DNA from: Bacillota bacterium | GTDB taxonomy: Bacteria; Bacillota; Desulfitobacteriia; Desulfitobacteriales; JAJXUE01 | Assembly (NCBI GenBank): GCA_021783135.1 | Contig: JAJXUE010000022.1 | Span: 1 to 46,699, forward strand | DNA: 46,699 nucleotides | Direction of reading: 5' to 3' | Shown here: piece by piece, positions 34,839-43,933 of the stretch | Layout: each line of letters begins with the position of its first letter | Numbering within the stretch: position 1 is the stretch's first letter | Translations under genes and position numbers: made by a program | The notes under the pieces: model-generated | The model's input: only the letters and a program-made list of their open reading frames with translations | What the model was told of the DNA's origin: nothing | Database searches by the model: none

Positions 34839-36239
34839 ATGGCTGTTCGGCATTACACTCTGCTCGCAACCGATGGCTACATAAACCTGGCCTCTAAAGC
34901 CGACGCATCTCACAAAACTATCGAGCGCCAAAAGGTTTATGCTTTCGGTTTTTGCGGTGGGCTATTTAAACTTGATGATACTGTAATTAACGCCAAGCTA
35001 GACCCCGGTAACCCTGCCAATATGTCCTACTGGCAAACTTTAAAGGGTAAGGCATCGATCCCGTCGCCGCTAATATGGGCTGAACAAGGGGATAGGGTTT
35101 ATGTCACCTTGATCAATCTGGGTATGTTGCAGCTGCCTGAACGCAATAACTTACATACTGTCCATATCCTTGGCGGGCAGGTGTCAAGCGCCTCAGGCGC
35201 ATTCCCGCTAACATCTTCCGGCGTACCTGTATGGGACGACACCCAGCTCCCACCGCCGCAAGCAACCTACTTTTTGCAGCCGGATCAACCCGGGACATAT
35301 GTGTACCACTGTTTCGCTGAGGCCTCGGAACACATCCAAATGGGTATGTACGGAGCATTAGTCGTATACCCTTCCAGCGCAAGCCTGCTTGATGCCGGTA
35401 TCTACCAAAGTCCTTTAACCGCACGCTGGTTCGTCAACGGTACACCACAGCGTCAGATACCACTTAGTGCTACCAACCGTAATTTTGCCTATAACGATAT
35501 CCAAAGCTATTTTGCCAAGGAATACGTGCTGCTTCTTTCCGAGATTGATACCGCATGGCATGAGAGCATTGAGCACAACTCGCCCTTTAATGCCGCTAAT
35601 TACAAACCAAACTATTGGCTTATCAACGGCCGATCATTTCCTGATACTCTATTGCCTCAGCCCATCACCACACCAGACAGCGGGTCACACCAAATTACCT
35701 ATGAATCATATCCACATGGGCAAGCAGGGCAAAATATGCTTCTGCGCGTACTGAATATGGGCTATCACTCAGTTCCCTGGTATGTACACGGAGGATATTT
35801 TACTTTAATCGGCAAAGATGCTAAGCCAAATCCATGGCTCAAACTGGTCCGCCATTTAGGCCTGAGCGGAGAGGAATTTGTCTCAACCCATTCTACGGTT
35901 ACACTGGGCTCCGGCGAAACCTATGATTTGCTCTTCAAGCCTGCACCAACCGAGTCAGTTGACTGCTCACAAGCGCAAACCGCAAACTATAGCCAGGTCG
36001 CGCCGCAATTATATCCTATGCACAACCATGCGGCCTACACTCTAACCAATAACGGTGTGTACCCCGGCGGCCAGCTCACCTATATTCAGGCCGACAGTCC
36101 CAGCGATGGAAGTGACTCAAGTGAATCCACAGCCCCGGAGAGAGTCGACCCGGTAGAATACATCCTAGGCAATACGCTGAAATATATGACTACCCTGTTT
36201 AAGAATTGGCCGAAGCCGCCTCAAACCGGCGAAAAATGA
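34839..36239 (+). CDS. Multicopper-oxidase-like cupredoxin protein with altered copper ligands
   Basis: This has a 466-residue multicopper oxidase fold without a signal peptide. The first cupredoxin domain has LHTVHILGG and YHCFAEASEHIQMGMYG, keeping the type-1 ligands Cys, His and Met. The second His of the HCH motif is Phe, and the HxHG motif has lost a His. The C-terminal domain has WYVHGGYF and YPMHNHAAYTLTNNGVYPGG, the latter with Asn in place of Cys. About five of eight trinuclear-cluster His remain, so oxygen reduction is doubtful. ATG 34839 follows GGGGG by 6 nt. A spore-coat or copper-binding role is possible. Confidence 0.8.
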   Translation: MAVRHYTLLATDGYINLASKADASHKTIERQKVYAFGFCGGLFKLDDTVINAKLDPGNPANMSYWQTLKGKASIPSPLIWAEQGDRVYVTLINLGMLQLPERNNLHTVHILGGQVSSASGAFPLTSSGVPVWDDTQLPPPQATYFLQPDQPGTYVYHCFAEASEHIQMGMYGALVVYPSSASLLDAGIYQSPLTARWFVNGTPQRQIPLSATNRNFAYNDIQSYFAKEYVLLLSEIDTAWHESIEHNSPFNAANYKPNYWLINGRSFPDTLLPQPITTPDSGSHQITYESYPHGQAGQNMLLRVLNMGYHSVPWYVHGGYFTLIGKDAKPNPWLKLVRHLGLSGEEFVSTHSTVTLGSGETYDLLFKPAPTESVDCSQAQTANYSQVAPQLYPMHNHAAYTLTNNGVYPGGQLTYIQADSPSDGSDSSESTAPERVDPVEYILGNTLKYMTTLFKNWPKPPQTGEK

Positions 36240-37381
36240 TCTGAGAAAACTATTTTACCGTCGATTAGTACCAGCTTAGGCTTAGATGCCAGCTCAAAAG
36301 GATTGCCGGACCAAACGACTACATCCGCGTCTTTACCAGGCGCCAAACTGCCTACCCGATCTGCAACGCCTAAGATTTCAGCAGGATTGATGGTGAGCGC
36401 CTTTAAGGCATCCGCTTGGCTCATACCCTCCCTGATGGCCAGTCCCGCGCTAATGGGCAAATATTGGATAGGAATTACAGGATGATCCGTCATTAAAGCT
36501 ACTTTAACTCCAGCTTTGGCCAAAATACCCGGAGTTTTATAGGTGATGTCCTTGAGTTCTATTTTGGCCCGATTGGATAATGAGGGCCCAACTACAGCAG
36601 GAATACCTGCTTCGGCTAACTCAGCAGCAATCTTATGACCTTCGGTACAATGCTCAATCACCAAATCAACGTCAAACTCTCGGGCTATTCTGACTGCAGT
36701 CATAATATCATCAGCCCGGTGCGCATGCGCGCGCAAGGGAATCTCACGCCGTAAAACTTGCAGTAAAACCTCCAACCGCAAATCGCGTTCGGGCAACTCC
36801 GCAGGATCAGTCTTGCCTCTTTCGATACTTTCTTGGTAATTCTGTGCCTTTACAAGGCTCTCGCGCATAAGTCCTGCTGTACCCATACGCGTCATAGGCA
36901 TTTTCTTATCTTCGCCATAAACCCGTTTAGGGTTTTCCCCGAATGCAATTTTTAAGCCGGCCGGTTCACGCAGGACCATTTTGTCCACAATCTTACCGTA
37001 TGTCTTCATCACCAGACCCGTTCCCCCGACTACATTGCCACTGCCGGGTGCAGCGAAAACAGTGGTGATGCCCCCTGCTACCGCATCTTGCAATCCCTCA
37101 TCTTCCGGATTAACTGCATCTAAGGCTCGCAAATGAGGAGTGACCGGTTCGGTCATCTCATTAGTATCATCGCCTTCAATTCGATACGTTTCTTCACATA
37201 TACCCAAGTGTGTGTGTGCGTCGATGAAACCGGGCAGCACCCACATACCCTGAGCATCAATTACCTCGGCATCGGGCGGGACCTCAAGCTTGCCCACTGC
37301 CGTTATTTTGCCTTGTTCAATTAGCACAACACCTTCAACAGGTTCAGGTGTAAAAATCTTGCCATTGGTAATTGCCAACAT
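36221..37381 (-). CDS. Amidohydrolase family protein (imidazolonepropionase-like)
   Basis: This is a metal-dependent hydrolase with a TIM barrel. Metal ligands appear in FIDAHTHLG (residues ~55-63), RAHAHRADD, IEHCTEGH and MTDHPV. The C-terminal segment LAPGKDADVVVWSGNP is the usual beta-sandwich return. About 386 residues. ATG 37381 is used, with GGAGGAG upstream. Its 3' end overlaps the copper protein gene by 19 nt on the opposite strand. Substrate cannot be inferred; many relatives are dipeptidases or act on cyclic amides. Confidence 0.9.
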   Translation of the reverse strand: MLAITNGKIFTPEPVEGVVLIEQGKITAVGKLEVPPDAEVIDAQGMWVLPGFIDAHTHLGICEETYRIEGDDTNEMTEPVTPHLRALDAVNPEDEGLQDAVAGGITTVFAAPGSGNVVGGTGLVMKTYGKIVDKMVLREPAGLKIAFGENPKRVYGEDKKMPMTRMGTAGLMRESLVKAQNYQESIERGKTDPAELPERDLRLEVLLQVLRREIPLRAHAHRADDIMTAVRIAREFDVDLVIEHCTEGHKIAAELAEAGIPAVVGPSLSNRAKIELKDITYKTPGILAKAGVKVALMTDHPVIPIQYLPISAGLAIREGMSQADALKALTINPAEILGVADRVGSLAPGKDADVVVWSGNPFELASKPKLVLIDGKIVFSDHFSPV

Positions 37382-37445
37382 GGCTATCTCCTCCAAATTA
37401 TTCGCTTGATCCAAACACTATATGTTGGAAAACACAAATTTAGGT

Positions 37446-38345
37446 CTATGTACCAGGGTGTAAATCCCGCGCTCTAAGCACTAAAATACTCAAGGTAATT
37501 AAAACTGCACCTGCTGTCTGCCACAAACCAAACTTTTCATGCAGAAATATAAAAGCCAAAACAAACGTAAGCGGTAACTCCAGGGTACCGATAATTGAAG
37601 CCTTGGTCGCACCAATGTACTTAATTCCAACCAACAATAGCCAAAGGGGCAGGATCGAAGCAAAGGTGGCCATCACAAAACACACCAACAATTGTGCCCA
37701 GTTCGCAGCAAATAAAGCGGAACCTGCCTCCGAATTTTGCAGTCGGTAACTCAGAAGAAAAATACTAGAGAAGACCTGGACATAAAGCAAGGTCGTTAGG
37801 GGATTTAAGTTATCGAGCAGTCGCTCACCATAGAGAATAAAAAATGTATAACAAACTGCCGCAGCAAGACCTAAAATAATCCCGCGAAACTGGACAGTTG
37901 CCAAGCTAACCTGCCAAATTTGGGTGGATAAGACAGTGCCCCCGACTGCAAAAATCAGGGCCACCACCTCTACCCCCCTGACTTTGGCACGCAAAAAAAT
38001 ATATGCTACGAATGTAACTAACACGGGGTAGGTAAATAGCAGGACTGCGCCCAGGTTTGCCGGTATGTATAACAGCGCATAAGTGAATAAAAATGATGTT
38101 CCTAAACTGCCAATCAAGCCTTGCGCAAGCAGCTTAGGCGCTTGACTGAGTTTAATCCGCACCATGTCGTGCTTAAATACCAGCGCATATAGCAGCAGGA
38201 TGAAGGCAGAGAGGGTTGTTTGAGTTGTAAGAATTTGCCCTGCAGTCATGCCCAGCCTATAAGCGAACTTAGTTAAGATTGCTACCAAAGCAAATAATCC
38301 GGCTGAAAGAAGTACTGCCAAGTAGCCACGGAAGCGTGCGGACAT
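37446..38345 (-). CDS. EamA/DMT-family transporter
   Basis: This is an inner-membrane drug/metabolite transporter with about ten hydrophobic helices in two EamA repeats (residues ~6-140 and ~150-292). Family signs are the N-terminal GYLAVLLSAGLFALVAIL and the final-repeat region EKFGLWQTAGAVLIT. Substrate is unknown; many members export amino acids or metabolites. Its ATG follows the tex stop directly (TAAATG), so it is translationally coupled to tex. Confidence 0.9.
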   Translation of the reverse strand: MSARFRGYLAVLLSAGLFALVAILTKFAYRLGMTAGQILTTQTTLSAFILLLYALVFKHDMVRIKLSQAPKLLAQGLIGSLGTSFLFTYALLYIPANLGAVLLFTYPVLVTFVAYIFLRAKVRGVEVVALIFAVGGTVLSTQIWQVSLATVQFRGIILGLAAAVCYTFFILYGERLLDNLNPLTTLLYVQVFSSIFLLSYRLQNSEAGSALFAANWAQLLVCFVMATFASILPLWLLLVGIKYIGATKASIIGTLELPLTFVLAFIFLHEKFGLWQTAGAVLITLSILVLRARDLHPGT

Positions 38346-40490
38346 TTAGTCCAAGTCCTTCATGCTTAAGGCAATTCTTTGGTGCGTCAAATCAATACTC
38401 AATACTTTTACTTTGACAATATCGCCAACTGCTGCCGCTTCCATGGGGTGCTTAATAAATCTGTTGGATAACTGAGAAATATGTACTAATCCATCTTGTT
38501 TAACCCCAATGTCCACAAACGCGCCAAAATCGACAACATTACGCACCGTTCCCTGTAACAGCATACCGGGCTTGAGGCTTTCTAACGTCGTAATTTCTGA
38601 GTGCATCAGCGGTTTGGGTAATTCGTCACGAGGGTCACGCCCTGGCCTTTGCAGTGCTTGGATAATGTCTTTCACCGTCGGAACACCTGCCCCTAACTCT
38701 GCCGCAACAGCAGCGGCGTCAAGGGTGCCCAACGCTCGCTTTACCTCTTCTTTTTTGGCTAAGAGGTCTTGCGGACGATAACCGACCTTAGTCAAAATAG
38801 CCTCGGCCACACTGTATGACTCGGGGTGCACAGGCGTGTTTTCCAGCGGATTATCGCCATCCGGCAAACGCAAAAAGCCGGCACACTGAATGAAGGTTTG
38901 CTCTCCCAACCGCGGCACCAGTTTTAATTCACTGCGCAGGCGAAACTTCCCTTTTTTCTCACGCCAAGCTATAACGTTTTTGGCCGTAGCCGCTTTAAAG
39001 CCTGCTACATATTGCAAGAGTGCCGCAGAGGCGGTATTCAAATCCACTCCCACGGTGTTAACGCAAGATTCAACTACCCCGCTCAGCGACTCATCTAATC
39101 GCTTCGGTGTTACATCATGTTGATATTGGCCCACGCCAACTGCCTTCGGCTCGATTTTGACCAACTCGGCCAAGGGATCTTGCAGCCTGCGGGCAATGGA
39201 AACTGCGCTGCGCTTGGTCAAATCCAGCTCTGGGAACTCTTCCCCCGCCAGTTTTGAGGCCGAGTATACCGAGGCTCCTGCTTCACTAACCATGAGAAAT
39301 TGCACGCCCGGCAAGCCTTCCTTAATAACTTCAGCCACCATCGCCTCAGTCTCACGCGAAGCCGTACCGTTGCCAATCGCTACTATTTCCGAACCAAACT
39401 GCCGGATTACCGCCAAGATAGTTTGTTTAGCCTCATCCCAGCGCTTTTGCGGTGGATGAGGGTAGACAACTCCCACCTGGAGGAGCTTGCCGGTGTCATC
39501 TACCGCCGCATATTTACATCCTGTGCGGTAACTTGGGTCGATTCCCAGCACGTTTTTCCCTCTGACCGGAGGTTGCAGCAGCAAATTGCGTAAGTTAGCC
39601 GAAAATACCTTAATAGCCTGTTCCTCCGCCATGGAAGTCATCTCAGCTCGTACCTCGCGCTCAATTGAAGGTGCAATCAGACGTTTATAGGCATCTTCCC
39701 CAGCGCCACTAACTAAGGGAGCAAAAATTCCATCCCGTACAAATTTGCGCAGAATGATACCTGCCACTTCTTCCGGCACATCAATTTTGACAGCGAGAAA
39801 TCCATCCCTCTCGCCACGGTTAATCGCTAACACCCGGTGCGGCGGTATCTTACCTACCGGTTCGCTATAATCGTAATACATTTCATACGGACTAACCTCA
39901 CCGGGTTTACTGCCTTTACACAGCAAAGTACCCTTACTCAGAAAGTACTCCCGAATATCCTTCCGTACTAATGCGTCATCGGAAATAATTTCCGCTATAA
40001 TGTCTTGTGCCCCAGTCAGAGCATCTTCCGGGGTTACCACGCCTAACTCCGCGTTCAGAAAGTCATAAGCATAGTCAATCGGTTGACCGGACTTGGCTGT
40101 CTGAGCTAAAATCAGCGCTGCTAAAGGTTCCAGGCCTTTTTCTTTTGCTATGGTAGCGCGGGTGCGGCGTTTTTGCTTGTATGGTCGATAAAGGTCTTCA
40201 ACCTCCTGGAGGATCTTTGCGGTTTCAAGCGCCGTTTGTAGTTCCGGTGTAAGCTTGTCTTGCTCCCCAATCAGGCGAATGACCTCTGCCTTGCGCTGCG
40301 CCAAATTGCGCAAGTAGGCTAGTTTTGCCTCAATATCCCGTAGGGCATTTTCGTCCAATTCACCGGTGGCCTCTTTACGGTAGCGCGCGATAAAAGGAAT
40401 AGTATTGCCTTGATCCAGTAACTCGACTGCACTCTGAACTTGGGTCTCCTTAATCTTTAATGTTTGGGCTATTTCCCTAACGATCGACAA
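38346..40490 (-). CDS. tex: Tex family RNA-binding transcription accessory protein
   Basis: This is a 714-residue Tex protein. In order, it has the N-terminal helical domain with IPFIARYRKEATG, the YqgF-like RNase H fold domain (VLGIDPSYRTGCKYA), helix-hairpin-helix repeats (VDLNTASAALLQYVAGF) and a C-terminal S1 RNA-binding domain (VVDFGAFVDIGVKQDGLVHI). Tex binds nucleic acids and affects transcription and stress tolerance. Its start overlaps the asparaginase stop by 14 nt, and the EamA gene follows without a gap, forming asparaginase-tex-EamA. Confidence 0.97.
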   Translation of the reverse strand: MSIVREIAQTLKIKETQVQSAVELLDQGNTIPFIARYRKEATGELDENALRDIEAKLAYLRNLAQRKAEVIRLIGEQDKLTPELQTALETAKILQEVEDLYRPYKQKRRTRATIAKEKGLEPLAALILAQTAKSGQPIDYAYDFLNAELGVVTPEDALTGAQDIIAEIISDDALVRKDIREYFLSKGTLLCKGSKPGEVSPYEMYYDYSEPVGKIPPHRVLAINRGERDGFLAVKIDVPEEVAGIILRKFVRDGIFAPLVSGAGEDAYKRLIAPSIEREVRAEMTSMAEEQAIKVFSANLRNLLLQPPVRGKNVLGIDPSYRTGCKYAAVDDTGKLLQVGVVYPHPPQKRWDEAKQTILAVIRQFGSEIVAIGNGTASRETEAMVAEVIKEGLPGVQFLMVSEAGASVYSASKLAGEEFPELDLTKRSAVSIARRLQDPLAELVKIEPKAVGVGQYQHDVTPKRLDESLSGVVESCVNTVGVDLNTASAALLQYVAGFKAATAKNVIAWREKKGKFRLRSELKLVPRLGEQTFIQCAGFLRLPDGDNPLENTPVHPESYSVAEAILTKVGYRPQDLLAKKEEVKRALGTLDAAAVAAELGAGVPTVKDIIQALQRPGRDPRDELPKPLMHSEITTLESLKPGMLLQGTVRNVVDFGAFVDIGVKQDGLVHISQLSNRFIKHPMEAAAVGDIVKVKVLSIDLTHQRIALSMKDLD

Positions 40491-41505
40491 CTGGTTCCCT
40501 CCTTGACCCTAGGCCGTGCAACTTAAATACCGGCCTCAACTCTCCTACGATATCCCGCCGGTGATTTTTGATAGGCACTCTATGTCTTGTCGCCAACACC
40601 TCAAGTTCAGGCTCACTCAAGACTCCCAGTTGCTGCAATACCTCGATTGCCACTGGTTCTATAGCCCTAGCTGCTCCGTCGGCAATTTTGATGGCAATAC
40701 CGATACCCTTGTCCTGCCAGCCAATACATTGCACACCCTCTGCCCCACCTTTGGATACTAATCTGCCCCCGGTAGCCTCCATCAATATGGTATCCAGCCT
40801 TTCCGACCCTGCCACCAGGCTAGGATGCGTAATCATCGCATGTACAAGCGTGTGTGCCGCCGAGGCTACCTCAGCGGGCAATCGGTCCGGGTCTACCAGC
40901 CTGGCGTAGCCCTTCGCCATCTCGCTTAAGGGTAATGCATAGACCGGCACGCCACAGCCGTCTACACCCACCGCTATATTCTCGTAAGCATGGTAATCTT
41001 GCATGGTCCTTAACAACATTTGTTGTAGGGGATGATCTATATCAAGATAATTAGCTAACGACCAATCGTTGTGGACACATATGGCCAGCATGCCACTGTG
41101 CTTACCGGAACAATTACAGTGGAGCGGACCAGGCTTTTGTCCCTGTTGCCAAATTGCCTGTGCACTGGGTTTATGGAAAGGCGGATGGACGCCGCACAGC
41201 AACGCGTCTGCCGACAAACCCAGTTTTGCCAACAAAGCGCCTACCACTGCCACATGTGTTTCCTCACCACTATGCGAGGCGCAGATAATGGCTAATTCAG
41301 CTTCCGTAAGCGAAAAGCGCGCCGCTGCCCCGGACGTAATTACCGGAATAGCTTGAATCGGCTTAGCCGAGGAGCGGTAAAAAGTTACACCTTCCGGCTC
41401 ACCTGACCATGCCAATAGATTCCCTGCAGCGTCTGCAACTGCAATACTACCCCAATGTTCACTTTCTACCAATGAACCTCTTGTTACTTCGACTAATTTC
41501 TCCAC
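40477..41505 (-). CDS. L-asparaginase II family protein (Rhizobium ReAII type)
   Basis: This is an asparaginase of the AnsA-II/ReAII family (about 342 residues), unrelated to the classical E. coli enzymes. Motifs are TFYRSSAKPIQAIP (active-site Ser-Ser-x-Lys), ICASHSGE, CNCSGKHSGML and VDGCGVPVY, with the zinc-binding Cys. It would release ammonia from L-asparagine in the cytosol. GTG 41505 is chosen because AAGGAG lies 8 nt upstream; the longer reading from 41574 has no ribosome site. It overlaps tex by 14 nt. Confidence 0.9.
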   Translation of the reverse strand: MEKLVEVTRGSLVESEHWGSIAVADAAGNLLAWSGEPEGVTFYRSSAKPIQAIPVITSGAAARFSLTEAELAIICASHSGEETHVAVVGALLAKLGLSADALLCGVHPPFHKPSAQAIWQQGQKPGPLHCNCSGKHSGMLAICVHNDWSLANYLDIDHPLQQMLLRTMQDYHAYENIAVGVDGCGVPVYALPLSEMAKGYARLVDPDRLPAEVASAAHTLVHAMITHPSLVAGSERLDTILMEATGGRLVSKGGAEGVQCIGWQDKGIGIAIKIADGAARAIEPVAIEVLQQLGVLSEPELEVLATRHRVPIKNHRRDIVGELRPVFKLHGLGSRREPVVDR

Positions 41506-41611
41506 ACCGTCATCTCCTTGCCAAGCGGCAAAATGCTCATTTGGCGACACATCAGTTAGCCCAGCATTTTGCATAATCTATAGTCCCTTTGTCACGCTTA
41601 ATTTAAATTAT

Positions 41612-42316
41612 TTAGGCCTTGCTTGCGCAAGCCTTAACCAAGGCTTGAAACAGCGCTAAAGACCTATAATCTGTGTCGACCATAGTTTCAGGATGCCACT
41701 GCACGCCGAGAGCAAATTCCTCATGCTTAGCTTCAATGGCTTCGATAATCCCATCCGAAGCTTGCCCCACCACACAAAAGCGCTCTGCCACCAACTCCAA
41801 AGCCTGATGATGAAAGCTATTGACCCGCAAGTGCTCTGTACCGCAGATATCCGCCAGCCTGCTCCCCTGGCTAACCTTTACGGAATGCCATGCTTGACTG
41901 CGCGGGGCCTTTTGATCATGTCCCAAACCGCCTTGGAAGTTGGCGATATCTTGATAGATAGTGCCGCCACAGGCAATATTCATTACTTGGATGCCTCGGC
42001 AAATTCCTAACACAGGCATTCCACTAGCAAGTGCTCTCTCTGCCAGAGCTATTTCCCAAGCATCTCTTTCTGGGTACACTTTACCTGTTCCCGGTAACGG
42101 TTCCTGCTTAAAACAGTATGGATCCACGTCGCTTCCCCCACTGAGAATAAGCCCATCCAGCACTGCCAAGTAGCTGTCGACTACGTGCTTATCTGCAATT
42201 GGGAGGAGCATAGGTATCCCTCCGGCTTTAAGAACCGCTTGCGCGTAAAACTGGCGTGGATAGGTGTTAATCTCCTCCTCGTAGTGAGCAGTTGTAATAC
42301 CAATCAACGGCGCCAT
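41612..42316 (-). CDS. Gamma-glutamyl-GABA hydrolase-like amidotransferase (peptidase C26)
   Basis: This is a class I glutamine-amidotransferase-fold hydrolase related to PuuD. The nucleophile lies in GICRGIQVMNIACGG (Cys within residues ~105-110), the His/Glu pair in VQWHPE, and SGGSDVDPY is typical of the family. About 234 residues. ATG 42316 is used, with GAGGG 8 nt upstream. Known members cleave gamma-glutamyl-GABA or other gamma-glutamyl amides; no putrescine pathway genes are nearby, so the substrate is open. Confidence 0.9.
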   Translation of the reverse strand: MAPLIGITTAHYEEEINTYPRQFYAQAVLKAGGIPMLLPIADKHVVDSYLAVLDGLILSGGSDVDPYCFKQEPLPGTGKVYPERDAWEIALAERALASGMPVLGICRGIQVMNIACGGTIYQDIANFQGGLGHDQKAPRSQAWHSVKVSQGSRLADICGTEHLRVNSFHHQALELVAERFCVVGQASDGIIEAIEAKHEEFALGVQWHPETMVDTDYRSLALFQALVKACASKA

Positions 42317-42335
42317 TAATTTACCCTCTCCTCTT

Positions 42336-42362
42336 AAATAAAAAACAGGCAAAGGCCTGTTT
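42336..42362 (-). terminator. Terminator of the toxin-antitoxin operon
   Basis: On the minus strand AAACAGGC pairs with GCCTGTTT around loop CTTT, followed by TTTATTT. It lies 10 nt past the toxin stop. Confidence 0.85.
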
Positions 42363-42372
42363 CTGTTACAAG

Positions 42373-42723
42373 TTATAAGTCCACTAGTCCTAGACTAACT
42401 TCAATCGCCTGGTTAACCCTGGCCATAGTTTCATCATCCAGCACCGTAACCTTTTCTTTTAAGCGGCTTTTATCAATAGTGCGAATTTGTTCAGTCAAAA
42501 TTACAGAATCACGTTCTAAACCGCTGCGTTTGGACGTGACCTCAACGTGTGTCGGTAGTTTTGCCTTACTAATCTGGGAGGTGATGGCAGCGATGATGGT
42601 GGTTGGACTATATTGATTGCCAATATCATTCTGAATTACCAAAACCGGCCTCGTACCACCTTGTTCTGAGCCCACTACCGGATTCAATTCAGCATAGTAA
42701 ATCTCCCCACGTCTAATGAGCAT
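42373..42723 (-). CDS. ndoA: MazF/NdoA-type endoribonuclease toxin
   Basis: This type II toxin cleaves single-stranded RNA at short sites. The 116 residues show the full PemK/MazF pattern: [20 protein letters not shown] (active-site Arg region), [12 protein letters not shown], the beta-strand region TIIAAITSQ and [15 protein letters not shown]. It lies 2 nt behind the antitoxin gene. In Bacilli the pair follows alr; here no alanine racemase is near. It is probably the chromosomal EndoA homologue. Confidence 0.96.
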   Translation of the reverse strand: MLIRRGEIYYAELNPVVGSEQGGTRPVLVIQNDIGNQYSPTTIIAAITSQISKAKLPTHVEVTSKRSGLERDSVILTEQIRTIDKSRLKEKVTVLDDETMARVNQAIEVSLGLVDL

Positions 42724-42725
42724 CT

Positions 42726-43001
42726 TCAGTTACACTCCAACAATTTCTTTTCGTAAAACCGCTGGGCTTCACTTTCAGTATCGAAATTCTCCCTAGCCAT
42801 AGTTAGATTGAGTTGGGCCATTTCCTTGTACCCTTTCACCATCTGTTCCCGCAGACTTCTTCTCTTGCGCTCTAATAATAAGCTGTGCAAAGCATCTCGG
42901 ATAAATTCACTGCGGTTTCTGCGTTCCATGTTAACAATGCCGTCAACTTCTGCCAACAAACTTTCGGGCAAGCTGATCATGATTCTTTTCACATCAGCCA
43001 C
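42726..43001 (-). CDS. ndoAI: Ribbon-helix-helix antitoxin (NdoAI/MazE type)
   Basis: This CopG-like antitoxin binds its own promoter and neutralises NdoA. The N-terminal ribbon-helix-helix is [20 protein letters not shown] followed by [12 protein letters not shown]. The C-terminal helices (residues ~55-90) would wrap the toxin. GTG 43001 is used because AGGAGG lies 7 nt upstream. Upstream lie a strong promoter and AT-rich palindromes that fit autoregulation. Confidence 0.93.
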   Translation of the reverse strand: MADVKRIMISLPESLLAEVDGIVNMERRNRSEFIRDALHSLLLERKRRSLREQMVKGYKEMAQLNLTMARENFDTESEAQRFYEKKLLECN

Positions 43002-43052
43002 TCCAGCACCTCCTAGGGTTATACCCACAGTGTATACCGACTTATATACTAT

Positions 43053-43082
43053 ATTATATAAATTTTATATACATATTGTCAA
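43053..43082 (-). promoter_or_regulatory. ndoAI-ndoA promoter with palindromic AT-rich operator
   Basis: On the minus strand a consensus TTGACA (43082-43077) and TATAAT (43058-43053) are separated by 18 bp. The spacer and the following ~25 bp contain overlapping palindromes such as GTATAC and TATATA, likely sites for the RHH antitoxin. Confidence 0.82.
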
Positions 43083-43183
43083 TTAACTGGACTGTCCTAT
43101 ACTGGTAATTCACTTGTTTAACGGTCGGTAATTTATTCCATCCACCCTTGTTGCTTCTAATCGCAATATATCACTATGTTATT

Positions 43184-43933
43184 TTAGGTCTGCTTGAGCC
43201 TGTTTACAATATACTGATGCGCTTCGATTTCCAGGCTATCGTCAAGTTTGGCCAAGCCCACTGTACCCCAACGCCGCTCAATTGCCCGTGCCAAAAGCAT
43301 ATCGGCAAAATGCGGGTTTTTCGGCAAAAGTGGGCCATGTAAATAAGTGCCGAAGACATTCTTATACACGAACCCTTCCATGCCGTCGTTCCCGTTATTA
43401 CCGAAACCCTTGACTACTTTACCTAGCGGTTTTAGGCCACCCAAGAAGGTCTGACCAGAATGGTTTTCAAAACCGACCAAAGTAGGCAGTTTGAACTCTC
43501 CCTCACCCGTGTCTGCTGCTTCCCCCAACTCGATACAAACATTGCCAATCAGACGTTTAGCTCCGGCAACAGTCCATAAATCGAGTATTTCAATACCGGG
43601 GATTTTGCTTCCATCGGCAGTCTGATAATACTTACCCATCATTTGCAAGCCGCCGCAAATGTTTAACATGACAAGCCCGTCGTTAATTGCGGCGGCTAAG
43701 TTCTCCGCCCGGTCGTGCAAATCTTGAAACAAGATAGACTGTTCCCGATCTGAACCGCCGCCCATAAAGACAATATCCCAATCTTTAAAATTGAGTTGTT
43801 CACCGAGCGTGATGCGCGTAATCTCTACATCTATACCGCGCCAGTAACAACGACGCTCGAGTGCAATAATGTTCCCGCGATCACCGTATAAATCCAATAA
43901 ATCAGGGTACAAATGACAAATTTTAAGTAGCAT
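43184..43933 (-). CDS. gatD: Lipid II isoglutaminyl synthase, glutamine amidotransferase subunit GatD
   Basis: GatD releases ammonia from glutamine for MurT, which amidates D-Glu of lipid II stem peptide to D-isoglutamine. The catalytic Cys lies in LNICGGLQMMG and the His in GTYLHGPLLPKNPHF. The N-terminus LKICHLYPDLLDLYGDRGN is characteristic. About 249 residues. It overlaps the upstream murT by 11 nt, and the two proteins form a complex. Confidence 0.97.
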   Translation of the reverse strand: MLLKICHLYPDLLDLYGDRGNIIALERRCYWRGIDVEITRITLGEQLNFKDWDIVFMGGGSDREQSILFQDLHDRAENLAAAINDGLVMLNICGGLQMMGKYYQTADGSKIPGIEILDLWTVAGAKRLIGNVCIELGEAADTGEGEFKLPTLVGFENHSGQTFLGGLKPLGKVVKGFGNNGNDGMEGFVYKNVFGTYLHGPLLPKNPHFADMLLARAIERRWGTVGLAKLDDSLEIEAHQYIVNRLKQT

